From Artemia franciscana (taxonomy: Eukaryota > Arthropoda > Branchiopoda > Anostraca > Artemiidae), in the NCBI RefSeq assembly GCF_032884065.1, contig NC_088876.1, positions 682,001-746,000 on the forward strand: DNA of 64,000 bases, given 5' to 3'. Positions 13,637-23,567 of this stretch are shown piece by piece. Below the pieces are notes generated by a model. That model was not told where the DNA came from, made no database searches, and saw only the letters and a list, made by a program, of their open reading frames with translations. Made by a program: the position numbers and the translations under genes. Within the stretch, counting starts at the first letter, position 1; every line of letters starts with the position of its first letter.

Positions 13637-14070
13637 ATGACATGTAATTTTGGGAAACATATCAGAGGAACAATAGAAAAGGGAGAAATCGATTACTTGA
13701 AGAGGTTTAGGCAAATGGCAAGGGCAGCTTTGTTCGCTCAAAGGATGTTTATGAAAGCTTATACCAACAGAACAAGACCATTGATTCTCTATACTACTGA
13801 AACTGACAAATCCTTTGGTTGTGCCAAACAATTGGCAAATATATTCTCAAAAGCTTTCAAATCCGAGGTTATGTGCATGAAAGATTTTGATGTTGCCAAG
13901 ATGGAGTTCAAGATTTTATTCTCGAAGTTGTGTCTATATTTCGAAGTGGTGACCCTGTGGGTAATGGAGAAAAATTTTACAAATCTCTCGAGAAGAGGCT
14001 CGTTAAGTAAGAAAACACTCCAAAAATAGTATCGGATAATGTGGTTACTATTGGCCCAGAATATTTCCAA
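13637..14070 (+). pseudogene. Nitric oxide synthase, FMN-binding (flavodoxin) domain, pseudogene
   Basis: The flavodoxin-like domain that passes electrons from FAD to the heme side. The segment RPLILYTTETDKSFGCAKQL (about 13775) is the FMN phosphate-binding TETxxS loop, followed by FKSEVMCMKDFDV (about 13860) and, in another frame, a SGDPVGNGEKFY-like segment (about 13945). The domain ends early and is much shorter than a normal NOS FMN domain of about 180 residues, so a deletion is likely. Flanked by the two duplicated FAD-region units. Confidence 0.8.
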
Positions 14071-14430
14071 GAGCCTGTTCAATCAAGTATCAAATTAGTT
14101 TCAGCAGATGCTTCTGTAGGACCTCACTAGAGTATTTTTTCAAATCTCAAGGAAAGGAAGTTCTACCTCTCAAGGTGACATATAATGAAGTGATTGCGGG
14201 TAGCAGAGACGCTGGTCCATGTCCGTCTCAAATTAGATTATCTTGTAAAGTTGTGTGCTTGAATAACCCTGTCTCGTTCGAGCCTGGTGATCATCCTGGG
14301 GCACTTTCAGAAAATGTAGATGAAATGGTTTCCTTTCATCTACATCTACAAAGATTTCATCCTTTGAAATCTTTTTATTTAACCAGCATCTGGATCGGCC
14401 ATCAAAAATTGATATATAAAAATTGAGAAG
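14071..14430 (+). pseudogene. Nitric oxide synthase, start of FAD-binding region (unit B), pseudogene
   Basis: In correct order after the FMN part. KEVLPLKVTYNEVIAGSR (about 14160) leads to FEPGDHPGALSENVDEM (about 14280), corresponding to the YxPGDHxG..P.N motif of NOS and cytochrome P450 reductase-type FAD domains. The NOS similarity fades after about 14340, where the R2-containing insertion begins, and resumes near 21790. Confidence 0.75.
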
Positions 14431-14520
14431 TTGTTGCGAATAAATATGGATGCTGCTATTTCTCCTCTGTTAACAGAACCGTTGGTCTGGCTTGGCGGGT
14501 TTGACATACCTTAAAATGTC

Positions 14521-14550
14521 CGGGTGTAGCAGGTAAAAGTGCTGCACCCG
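14521..14550 (+). other. Strong hairpin in the R2 5' leader
   Basis: CGGGTGTAGCA, 8-nt loop, TGCTGCACCCG: an 11-bp stem with one G-U pair. It lies just upstream of the first R2 frame. R2 leaders often carry self-cleaving HDV-like RNA; I could not build a full HDV fold here, so only the hairpin is claimed. Confidence 0.5.
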
Positions 14551-14571
14551 TAAATAAATCACCTGTACGAA

Positions 14572-14910
14572 ATGATGGAAGCAAATAGAGAAAATATTAG
14601 TCAACAGGATTCCTCCTCGGAGGAAGCACTCGGACTGTTGGCACGAGGTGAAGCTAGAGAGAGGGCGGATACAGCCACGCCCCATGTCTTAATTTACAGA
14701 GTGAAGCAGTGTTCATTATGTGAAATGAGACTCTCGAGTTACAAGCTCCTAGTTGAGCAGATGGTTCAGAGGCATTGAGTAGCGAGTGTGACCTGGCGGT
14801 GCCCGAGATGCTCAAAGACCTTTGCCAATGTGGCGGGGGTTGCTGGTCATCTCCCACACTGCAAGGGTTCCTCCCCGCGAGAGGCCTCTGAACCCGGAGT
14901 GTAGTGCAGG
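14572..14910 (+). pseudogene. R2 N-terminal region with zinc fingers 1 and 2 (in-frame stop)
   Basis: Frame opens at 14572 and has a TGA at 14776 in the same frame. Before the stop, a CSLCEMRL...H...H-like finger is seen (about 14709). After it, RCPRCSKTFANVAGVAGHLPHC (14795-14865, split here only for description) is a clear CCHC-type finger. A further stop lies at about 14902. These fingers position R2 protein on 28S DNA. The next finger and Myb-like part lie in another frame downstream. Confidence 0.7.
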
Positions 14911-14951
14911 CGGAAGCGAATGAGGAATGAAAGTGGAGAAGCGAAGAAGGA

Positions 14952-15416
14952 ATGAATGGTAAAAGAATGAGGAATGAATGCACTGGTGTCATTGGAACGC
15001 CGGGTCCTTCGGGACCCACTATCCAAGCCAGTGAGGTAAATGGTAATGTGGGACATTTATTGTGTGTTGTTGATGGCTGTGGCAGGAGTTTCACATATGC
15101 GACGGGTCTGGGGCAGCATATGCGGCACCAGCACCCGATCGTTCATAATGAGAGATTTGCGGGAGTTAAAAGGGCTCGTTGGAAGGATGACGAATTGCAA
15201 CGTGTCGCACACTTTGAGATAGAATGCGGAGATTTGGTTAACGTAAACCAATACATTGCTTCGAAACTGCCTGGGAGGACGGGGGAGGCAGTAAAGAAAG
15301 TCCACAAGCGGCATGATTACCTTAAGATACTAGAGGACGTGCGTCGTCGGGCAACTGACGGTCGTGCCGATCTGGTATCTCCTCCAAATAAAGGTTTAGA
15401 ACCATCGAGCACTTAA
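14952..15416 (+). pseudogene. R2 zinc finger 3 and Myb-like DNA-binding region
   Basis: A 154-residue open segment. Residues about 33-63 form a C2H2 finger (LCVVDGCGRSFTYATGLGQH then H-x3-H, as seen in the translation). Residues about 77-110 (RARWKDDELQRVAHFEIE and the following helix) are the Myb-like region common to R2 and NeSL-type elements. The segment ends at TAA 15414; the reverse transcriptase frame opens 15 bases later in a different frame, so one small indel separates parts of what was a single protein. Confidence 0.75.
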
Positions 15417-15430
15417 ATGCAACCAAGGTA

Positions 15431-17020
15431 ATGGAGCAAATTGAAGACGGAGATGAGGCACTATTTAGAAGCCACCCCGAGATTTCAGTTCCACAGTTTG
15501 AAGGCGCGACCCTCGAAGCAAAAAGCTTCAGGACCACCGCCCTCCTAGCTGTGGAAGGGAAAATATCTGTTGATACACTCTTTAGGGAGTTCTCGGACAG
15601 ATACCTCAAAGGTGCAAGGGAGGAGAGTATGACGGGCGGTAGAGGTAGAGGCGGGGGAAGGTCTGATAACAGACAAGAACCTGCTAATGAAACCAAAGCC
15701 AGACGAAGAGTACGGAAGAAGCGGCCTGCAGAGAAGATATTTAGACTAGCTCAGGCGATGTTCAATCGCAGTGAGAAGGATTGTCTCGACGCAATCCTAA
15801 GCGTTAACGGGTTTGAAAGGGAAGAGGTTTCTCTCACAAGCACTGAGAAGGAGGCGCTTTTCAGTGAATACAAGGGTCTGTTCGAGTCAGATCCCCTCGA
15901 GGATAAGGAAGGATTCGTCCCTTCAGTAACAAAGCTGCGGACGGAGTTGACATGTCCAATTTCGCCCGAGGAAGTGAGTAGAACCCTAAACTCTTTTGAT
16001 GAGAATTCGGCTCCCGGGCCGGACCTCATCAAGTATTCTACCCTCAAAGGAGTAGATAACTACGTCTTGGCTGTTCTCTTTAATACATTCTTGGGATGTA
16101 GTAAGATTGCTAGTTGCCTGAAGCCATGTAGGACAACCTTGGTCCCAAAAAACCTGGGCCCCGGTTTACCAGGCAAGAAATTTCGACCCATAACCATTGG
16201 AAGTGCAATTCTGCGCTTATACACGAAAATAATTGTAAACAGGCTTAATGCCTGCGAGGTGCTGAGTGGCGCTCAAAGAGGTTTCGTAAGAAGACCAGGA
16301 TGTTTCGAAAACATATACTCAGTCAGAGCTTTGATCAAGGCAGCGCGCGATGAGAAGAGGTCAATTGCCATTTTGGCTATTGACTGGGCTAAAGGGTTTG
16401 ATTCTGTGCAGCACACTAGTTTGCAGAGGGCTTTGAATCGTTTTGGTGCAAGTGATCATTTGTGTCGAGTTGTTGATGACCTTTACACGGACGTGGACAC
16501 ACGTCTGAGTGTTGGTCGGACACAGCTAGGTCACATTATCATGCGGAATGGCGTTAAGCAGGGGGACCCACTGAGTCCGTTCCTGTTCAACCTGGTGATA
16601 GATGAATTCCTTACCACCGTGAACTCTGACCCAACCGTTACTCAGGGCATAGAGTTCCAATATGGTGGTGTAAAAGTTGCAGCCTTAGGATATGCTGACG
16701 ATTTGTTGCTAATTGCGGAGACCCGTCATGGGGCTCAATTGTTAATGGATGGGTTGACCGCTTTTTGTAGGAAACGGCACCTACGGATCAACCCTAGTAA
16801 ATGTCAATCTTTGTGCCTAGAGTGGCAGGGAAAGGCCAAGAGCCATAAAGTTTTGGGGAGCATTGTTAGCGTTTTGGGAGATAGAGAGCAGGAGTCCTCG
16901 TTGGGGGAAGGCTCCGTACGTGTTCCGGCCGTTAACGTGACTGGGTCTTTGAGTTATCTCGGGACCCAGATACGACCGGATGGAAACTGTGAGGTCAAGG
17001 AATCCGAGTTCGCGTCCTAG
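15431..17020 (+). pseudogene. R2 reverse transcriptase domain
   Basis: A 529-residue open segment, the main polymerase part used in target-primed reverse transcription of R2 RNA. Landmarks are SAPGPDLIKYSTL (about 16005), KFRPITIGSAILRLYTK (about 16180), GAQRGFV (about 16270), the motif A segment AIDWAKGFDSVQH (about 16375), GVKQGDPLSPFLFN (about 16552) and GYADDLLLI (about 16688) with the intact catalytic Asp pair, then LSYLGTQI (about 16950). The frame ends at TAG 17018 and resumes in the same frame past a second stop (TAA about 17093), so only two nonsense changes separate it from the C-terminal half. Confidence 0.9.
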
Positions 17021-17110
17021 TTAGCTAAGCTACGAAGGGCCCCCCTAAAAGGGGCACAGAAAATACGTCTAGTGAAGTTACTGGTTCAACGCTAATTTTA
17101 TCACGTATCT

Positions 17111-18214
17111 GTGGCGGACCTAAACATGAAACGGATTGAGCGGTATGATAGAGCCTTGCGCTCTTTCACGAAGAAGGTCTTGCACCTTCCTAAATCAACT
17201 GCTACCAGTTTCCTATACACGAAAACCAGGGACGGCGGCCTTGGCCTGCCCTGTATCTTTGAGAAAGTTATGAAGTTCCTAAGGGGTCAGTTGCGCAAGC
17301 TTCAGACCTCATCGGACTTGTGGATCATTGCGCTGGCACAGACCCAGTTGGTACAAAAAATGCAGCGCCGGATAGAAAAATTTAAAGATCGTAATTGGCA
17401 GCAGGAATTCTCCCGGACCTGGCAGGGTCATGGGGCGGATTCCTTCAAGGCAAATCCTGTGGCCAACTTCTGGCTTCCAGGCCAGACTAAGTTTTTTAAG
17501 GGACGAGTCTATAATCAGGCGGTTCAACTGCGGACGCAGCTGTTCCCCACTAGACGCACTCAGTATAATACTGATCCCGCTACAAACATGTGCAGGCACG
17601 GATGTCCCTCGCAAGAGACGATTCAACATGTGCTGCAATCATGCCCGTTTTTTCAGGGTGCACGGATCAAACGCCACGATAAAGTGGTCAATTCTCTCGC
17701 TGAGTATGTACAGAAAAATAAATTTAAATTCCTGAAAGAAACCTATTTGACAAAGGGAACTCAGCGCCTCAAGCCGGATTTAATCATAGTTAAGGAAGAG
17801 GTTGCCTTTGTGGTGGATGTGACAGTTGCTTATGACCATCCTGAGGTGTTTAAGAGAGCTGCTGAAGAGAAAGTACAGCGAAAGTACAGCGTTCTCACTC
17901 CGAGTGACATTCCTGGGCTAGGAGAGGTCAAAGCTGTGGAGGTCATCCCTATTGTTCTTGGGGCAGGAGGTGGCTGGAGAAGGGCCAATTCGAAACTTGA
18001 CAAGGTGCTCAAATTACCTCGTAGTTTTGCAAAAATTAACATCATTCGGACAATAAAGGAATCGATCACTATGTTGAGGCTGCATAGCAGTCTTCAGAGA
18101 CGAAACTCCCGAAACGGCAACACCAACAACACACAGTCTCACATTAATAGTATGAATGGTATGAATGTTGGGCCTGCATCTACAAATGCGGCCAGTGTGA
18201 ACAGTGGTGCGTGA
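17111..18214 (+). pseudogene. R2 C-terminal CCHC finger and restriction-like endonuclease
   Basis: 367 residues in the same frame as the RT part. HLPKSTATSFLYTKTRDGGL (about 17185) is the R2 thumb/linker. CRHGCPSQETIQHVLQSC (about 17590) matches the C-x3-C-x7-H-x4-C finger. KPDLIIVKEEVAFVVDVTVA (about 17770) holds the PD..D core of the PD-(D/E)xK-like endonuclease, with EEKVQRKY following. This domain nicks 28S DNA at the insertion site. The C-terminal 40 residues are Asn-rich and low complexity. The stop is at 18212. Confidence 0.88.
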
Positions 18215-19127
18215 ATGAATAGTAGGTGCGTGAATGAATAGTAGAGACTAGCGACCCTGGGCAGCCCGAATATTTTGTTTATGAGTGATTTCCTTTATTA
18301 TATATATTTTTGGGATAAGGACTGCCCAGGAGTAGCGAAGTACGCTGGTGTTTAACAAGGATTAACTCAGAGTTGAACCGCAATGTCAGGTGATCGCGAA
18401 TCTCATTCGAGAGCCCCGGATGTTGGACGGACTTGTTTCGCTTGAACTTGCTCTGCTAAACCCAACAAGCCGGTTATGAGCTTGCTCCACTCCAATATAT
18501 GTGACCGCCCAGGTAGGGCTGAATCGATGATTCGGGATCTGAGGTTCGGGCGTGAGTGCCCATGGCTTTCGAAGACAGCTCCTGGGAGATCATTCTTCAC
18601 CTGCCAGAGCAAGGGTTGATTGTCTCACTGAGGGTCCTCGTCTGTCAAGCCCGTAGCCAGGGCGGGATTATATGTAGACACATGGGTGTTGGAAGGTTAT
18701 AGCCGGAACCTAGCTTCTGGAGAGCGGAGTTGATAGGACAGTCCTCCAGGGAGGGAGGGAACGGCCAGTGTCAACTCACCTAACTGGCGGCTTTGTAGGC
18801 CATTCTTCTACATAGTTTTGATAGTCTCTGTCCTATATATGTTCATTTCTATATGTCAGCATTAGGAAGACACAGTCCACTCATTTTGACTGGGCCGACA
18901 GGATGAATATTGGTTTGGGACTTTCCCAATCCAACTTGCATGGATGTTATTAACCGACTCTCAAGGCTTTTGAGTCGTTTACGCAGAATGCTCCTGCTTG
19001 CAGGATGAAGCTTATGAATCGGGGTGTGAAGTATAGGTGGACGAGATGTTCTGCGAGGACACTTCCTTAGGCGTTGCCTAGGCGTAAGTTTAGGTTGCGG
19101 CCTGGGGACAAATGATAACGCACAAAA
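18215..19127 (+). other. R2 3' untranslated region
   Basis: 913 bp without coding potential between the R2 stop and the 28S junction. GC content is above that of the surroundings. In R2 elements this RNA is bound by the R2 protein to prime reverse transcription at the 28S nick. It ends ...ACGCACAAAA directly against 28S TAGCC, with only a short A run and no long poly(A). Confidence 0.7.
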
Positions 19128-19163
<36 letters not shown>

Positions 19164-19199
19164 CGAATGGATTAACGAGATTCCCACTGTCCCTATCTA
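19128..19199 (+). rRNA. 28S rRNA gene fragment, 72 bp (R2 target, downstream side)
   Basis: Starts TAGCCAAATGCCTCGTCATC and runs through AATTAGTGACGCGC, GGATTAACGAGATTCCC and ACTGTCCCTATCTA. This is the highly conserved 28S segment downstream of the R2 cleavage site. I see one difference from the general animal sequence (GCGCACGAATGG for GCGCATGAATGG). After 19199 the rDNA match stops abruptly. It is not a functional rRNA gene. Confidence 0.93.
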
Positions 19200-19200
19200 G

Positions 19201-20725
19201 TTTTTTAGTTCTGGGCCAATTGAAGCGGGATTGGAGGTGGGGACCGACGCGGGATTGCCGGGTGATGAACATATTAAAATTCCAACTAGCTGCTTAAAGA
19301 AAGTTTATTATACACTGTCTAACGAAACTTTTGGGGATTCTTTTGCGAATAGGGTATTTAGTCCAAAAACCAAGGTACCGTTTAAGGTAGAGAAAGCGCC
19401 GGATGACGTCACCAATCTCAATGCATACAGCGAAGCTATACAACGATTTGTTCTTTTTGGGGGTGGGCTTTATGTTAAGAGGATAAACGTTGCGGGTAAA
19501 TTAGAACAGCTACAGCTAACAGACAATCTGGTGGACACAGTCTATTGTGAACAATGGGACCTTGATGAAATTAAGGCATTTTTGTGTGCAAATGACTCCA
19601 CTTCATCTACAGTGGACAACCTAAGAAGGTCCTTCTTTGATGCGTGTCGCCTTCTGTCTGTAATGCTTGGGGTTGGGCTGACAGATCACGACAAGGAGTG
19701 GAAAGTTGTTGAAGATCCGGCAGATGGCACTGTTGGTGCTTATGAGGACTCTAGGGTGCATAACTTCTTGCAGTGTGCCACAGATGCTAGCACTGCTCTG
19801 TGTCCGGGCGGCGATGTTTAGGTAGACCAAACACGCTACTGGAGGGTCTCTCGCGACTGGTTTTGACAAGAAGTTCCTCATGCAGAAATAGTGGCCTATG
19901 AAGGACAATGCAGAGCAGAAGAAGTCAACAACTGACTTCTATAAGGCTGTGCATGCTGCGAGTCCGATTGCACTCTTGGCCATGATTGCCCCTGAAGACT
20001 TGGGGCACTTTGCTGTCTTCTCTCCTATTTGTGGTTTAAGGGGAGCTATCACGGTACATGCTTCAGTGAAGCTCAGGGTAAGTGGGCCAGATCAGGTTGC
20101 GGGTGGGTCAATGGTGTCTGATTCATTAGTGGTGCTAAAGATGTTAAAGAGCGAAAACATAATTCCATTGATCAAGAACGTTGATCAGCTAGGGCCCTTC
20201 GGGGAATTGAACAAAACTCTGTGGGAGGCGAGATTTAGGGCTCACAATGCCTATGGGTACTAGAGTGACTTCCATCCTTATAAGGTGTTAGGATCCGGTG
20301 TGTAGTTTGATCAGAGAGACTCATCAGGCTATCCATTGGTGTGGGAGTTAGCAACTATTGCACTGAATTACTACAAGGGAAGAACAATTGTTAATAGCCC
20401 TTCTCTACGCACTGCAGATGCGTCTTTAGAAAATGCAGGTATCGCATCTTTGTGGAGATCAATTGCGCTAATGAGAAAGGCTGCCCCGAGGGATGTGATC
20501 ATGACATACTACGGTGCCATGAAAGGAGAAGATGTTGCCCAGTCATTAGGCAGAATCGTGGAAGCAGATGATGCTGCGTTTGATAACGAGAAGACGCAAT
20601 TGGAGAATAGGATTAACAATGCTTTGAACTCCTTCGCTCTGCCTAAATTCACCATCAGCTTGGCATCACTATCTAGGCAGGCTCTGACGGATGCTAAAGA
20701 TTCCTATGAAAAAAATCAAGGATAA
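19201..20725 (+). pseudogene. Nucleoprotein-like endogenous viral element (negative-strand RNA virus type, tentative)
   Basis: Three open segments (19201-19821, 19898-20263, 20336-20725) read as one protein of roughly 490 residues after a frameshift near 19830 and stops near 20261 and 20312. Length, lack of introns, mixed helical composition and absence of transposon motifs suggest the nucleoprotein of a mononega- or chuvirus-like RNA virus. I base this on general appearance, not on a search, so the family is uncertain. It starts directly after the 28S fragment without an obvious ATG, so the 5' end is probably truncated. It cannot encode an intact protein. Confidence 0.45.
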
Positions 20726-21316
20726 GTTAATTGACAAGGAGTGAGAAACATCTCGTCTCTGGTCGCTTGGTGCAGGGGCTGTCGTCTCTGTGCTCTCTTA
20801 AGTGTTGATTATTTTGTGTGTGTTATCTGGATTTTTTGTGTGTTTAATTTGTGAAATGTAACCGAAAAATTATTTTCCGAAAATTCTTGTGTGAAGTGCT
20901 TATGTGTGAAAATTGATCTTTTGTGGCCATGTGGCCTGTTTTCTAGGCTAGGTTATAGGTCTATTCTTAGGACTAGGTTTAGGTATAGGCTAGTAATGCA
21001 TCATAAAAGAACAAAGAAATATATAAAACCATGTATTCGAAAAAAAAACAACAACAAAAAAAGACAGTATTGATTGAGAGTTCGTTGCGTGAACACCTTG
21101 TTTTTGGATATTAACCTTTTAATAAAGCAAGGTTCAACCTTTGTGATTTCCCCAGACACATTTACGATCGGATTGACTTTTTACCCGGTACTGACACTTT
21201 TGCTACTTATTATATTCCCTAGGGATGTAGTGATTTATCAACTGCAGAGACTTGGACTAAGTGATTTAATTTAACTCTGAATCTAATTGGATTGCACAAA
21301 TAGTTAAAGGCAATCA
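20726..21316 (+). other. Non-coding tail after the viral-like frame, with an A-rich stretch
   Basis: TG-rich then AT-rich sequence. An A-rich stretch at about 21039-21062 (runs of A broken by C and G) could be an old poly(A) tail, placing the RNA 3' end there. The remainder to 21316 has no recognised feature. Confidence 0.35.
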
Positions 21317-21790
21317 CGCTGCGATAGAGTTGGCGAGAGATAGGTAAGCAGAAGGGGGGGGGGTGAGTGAGTTGGTAGCAAGAGCCGTGGTACCCGTCGG
21401 GCGTGCCCCTTTAATTGCGGGGACAAGGTAACCAACCCTTACTTTTCTCGTAAGGAAACCACCAGCAAAATGGGTGATAACCTAGAGCGGAATGCAGTGC
21501 TGAATTTTATTTCAAGAACTATGATAGTAGGTGTAAAAACAAATGTTTTTACTAGGCGAGGACTCGAGTTTTTCAGCCGTGAAGCGATTTTAGAAGCAAA
21601 AGAGATTATCTATCGCAAGTCGGAATTAGGGGAACGTGTAATAAAACACGTAAAGTACGAGGATAACTTTATGGACATTGCGAAGACTGAGTTCTATATC
21701 TTTGAGCCCCAAGAAGTTCCGGCCTGCAACTGAAGAGATCGCTGCTTGTGTAGTGTCCACTGTCAACGAACAGACTCATTCCTTGATGAT
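21317..21790 (+). other. Unidentified transposon-type ORF fragment
   Basis: A GC-richer leader (21340-21465, with a run of Gs and TACCCGTCGGGCGTGCCCC) precedes an ATG at 21470. The frame MGDNLERNAVLNFISR...FFSREAILEAKEIIYRKS continues in a shifted frame to about 21790 (PATEEIAACVVSTVNEQTHS). The pattern of a short helical frame with 'F(S)xxxIxxAKxxL' resembles small ORFs that recur in invertebrate retroelements, but I cannot name the family. It abuts the resumed NOS copy. Confidence 0.35.
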
Positions 21791-22660
21791 ACAGAAGGAA
21801 ATGTTGACTATTGCTGGGCCAAGAAAAGAACTGGTTTCTTATGAACATCTACCTCTCGCTACAGTCTTTGAATGGTTCAACAAGTTTTTGGATGTTGGGA
21901 GGTATGAGGAATGGAAGCATTCCCAATGGCCAACCACACTGAGCTTCCTTGAAGAGTTTTCATCACTGAGTATCCCTGCTGAAGCTCTCATCTGTAATCT
22001 CCCCTTAATTGAGCCACGCTTTTATTCTGTATCTGTTTGCAGAGCTCACCAACCTGTGTGGATCTTATAGTTGGGGCTGTCAGGTTTATTACTGAGGATG
22101 GCTCATCTCGAAATGGTCTCTGTTCAATGTACCTAAGCCAAGCAACAATTTGAACCACCGTAAACGCCTTCTTCAGGAGTGAGCCCCAATTTCATTTGCC
22201 AGAAAATCCACTGTACCAATTATAATGGAAAATCCAACTGTACCAATTATAATGGTAGGATCGGGTACAGGCATCACACCATTCAGGTCTTTCTGGATGC
22301 ATAGGGCATAACTGATGAAAGTTGAACAACATCAGGGCGCAGCTATTTTCTATGGAGGGTATACCCAAGAGCTTGATATTTACAGAGAAGTGGAGATATC
22401 AAAATATAGGTACCATTAAGCTTGTTACAACTGCCTACTTCCAAGAAGCCGTAGTTGAGAGAATCTGTAAAACACAAGATGATGATGGATGCCGACGCCC
22501 GTCAAATTTATGAATTGTTAGATAGTCATGGCGGTCATATTTATGTATGCAGAGATTTTGAATGGCCAATGATGTCAAATCGGTTGTAGTTTCAATATTT
22601 CAAGAATATGGAAATATCAACGCGGATGAAGCTGCATCGGCTGTAGAAACCCTCATGAAG
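21790..22660 (+). pseudogene. Nitric oxide synthase, FAD/NADPH reductase part, pseudogene
   Basis: Continuation of the NOS copy. LPLATVFEWFNKFLDV (about 21851) matches the connecting-domain helix. RYEEWKHSQWPTTLSFLEEF and SLSIPAEALICNLPLIEPRF then YSVS (about 21900-22035) give the L..LPLL.PRYYSISS FAD site, with SSPTCVDLIVGAV in a shifted frame. [19 protein letters not shown] (about 22240) is the NADPH-ribose loop, and GGHIYVCRDFEMANDV-like text (about 22530) is the C-terminal NADPH site. Intronless, with several frameshifts and a 27-bp tandem duplication at 22202-22255. It ends where LTR-element sequence begins. Confidence 0.85.
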
Positions 22661-23223
22661 TGGGCGGAGACATGGAAATTATGGCAAAAGTAAGAAAAGA
22701 AGAATTATGGCATCAGTAAGAAAGAAAAAACATCATAAACTTCGTGATAAAAGTAAAAGAATATGCCAAAAGTGACTTGAAAAGAATATGCCAAAAATTA
22801 ACTTAGTGATGAATTACGACAAATGTGCCAGCAGTGATTTTACTGTGATGTGATTTTAATCCAGTTGTGACGCTGTAAAGTTTTCGAAGACCTTGGATCA
22901 ATTGGAAATCACAGTTAAATTATAATAAAGTAAAATTAATTTACGATTCAAAAAATCTAAACTATGAATTCATAGTGTACACCCATGTTTTTATTCAAGT
23001 GCTTTATATTAATGTGAGGTGGAGCATAATTCTAAAAATTCTAGGGGAAGAACAAAAATAAAACAAACAAAATGTAATACTATAGATGTAGTTAAATCAT
23101 TTCGTGGTGAAGGAATTATAAAAATAACCTTCAATAAACAATAAAGAATTTTAAGGAAACAATAAATTTAAAGAAGATTAGTCTGAATGATGAGGGCATC
23201 ATTCTACAGTGGGAAGGGGGATA
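22660..23223 (+). mobile_element. LTR retroelement 3' internal region and polypurine tract (copy 3)
   Basis: Parallels 46000-46530 throughout (for example AAGTGCTTTATATTAATGT in both) and ends in CAGTGGGAAGGGGGATA, the same purine tract as the other copies. Confidence 0.6.
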
Positions 23224-23480
23224 TGTGACATACAGGCCTACAGTTCCCCCCTATAAAATTGTGTTTGAATCAACTGACAATGTTGTTCTCCTAAACTTCA
23301 AAAAAATTAAAGGGGGTTTCAGTGGATTCAGGCCCCATTATAAGACAATCAAGACTGTCTATGACTGTGGCCAAAAACATTGGAGGGAAACTTACAGAAT
23401 ATTTGGCCGGAATAAGTCATTGGAACAAATACCCTGGCAGGTTCAGACCGTATATATCGGATGTAAATGTGAATGTTAAC
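23224..23480 (+). repeat. LTR fragment (copy 3, only the start recognisable)
   Basis: TGTGACATACAGGCC begins right after the polypurine tract, like the LTR starts at 423 and 8849. Similarity to the other LTRs is clear only for the first ~40 bp, so this is a diverged or truncated LTR of a related subfamily. Confidence 0.4.
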
Positions 23481-23567
23481 ACCCAAGGACGAGGTGTTGC
23501 GATACATAGAAACAAACCAAAATTTTGTTTTCAGAATATTAATTCATTTTTCTATCAAACAGTTTGT

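Larger units (their letters stand above)
14440..19127 (+). mobile_element. R2 non-LTR retrotransposon, 3' end at the canonical 28S junction
   Basis: R2 elements insert at one fixed site in 28S rRNA genes, using a single protein with N-terminal DNA-binding zinc fingers, a reverse transcriptase and a C-terminal restriction-like endonuclease. All of these are visible here. The 3' end is fixed by the 28S sequence TAGCCAAATGCCTCGTC at 19128, which is the normal downstream side of the R2 target. No 28S sequence is visible upstream, so the 5' end (placed at 14440, uncertain) is truncated or non-canonical. Three zinc-finger-like motifs suggest the R2-A layout. The copy is dead: one frameshift and several stops. 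Confidence 0.9.

Noticed and set aside
14654..15094. Minus-strand frames opposite the R2 zinc fingers and RT
   Set aside because: Shadows of the plus-strand protein with no motif of their own.
19128..19199. A functional rDNA unit
   Set aside because: Only 72 bp match and both sides are other elements.
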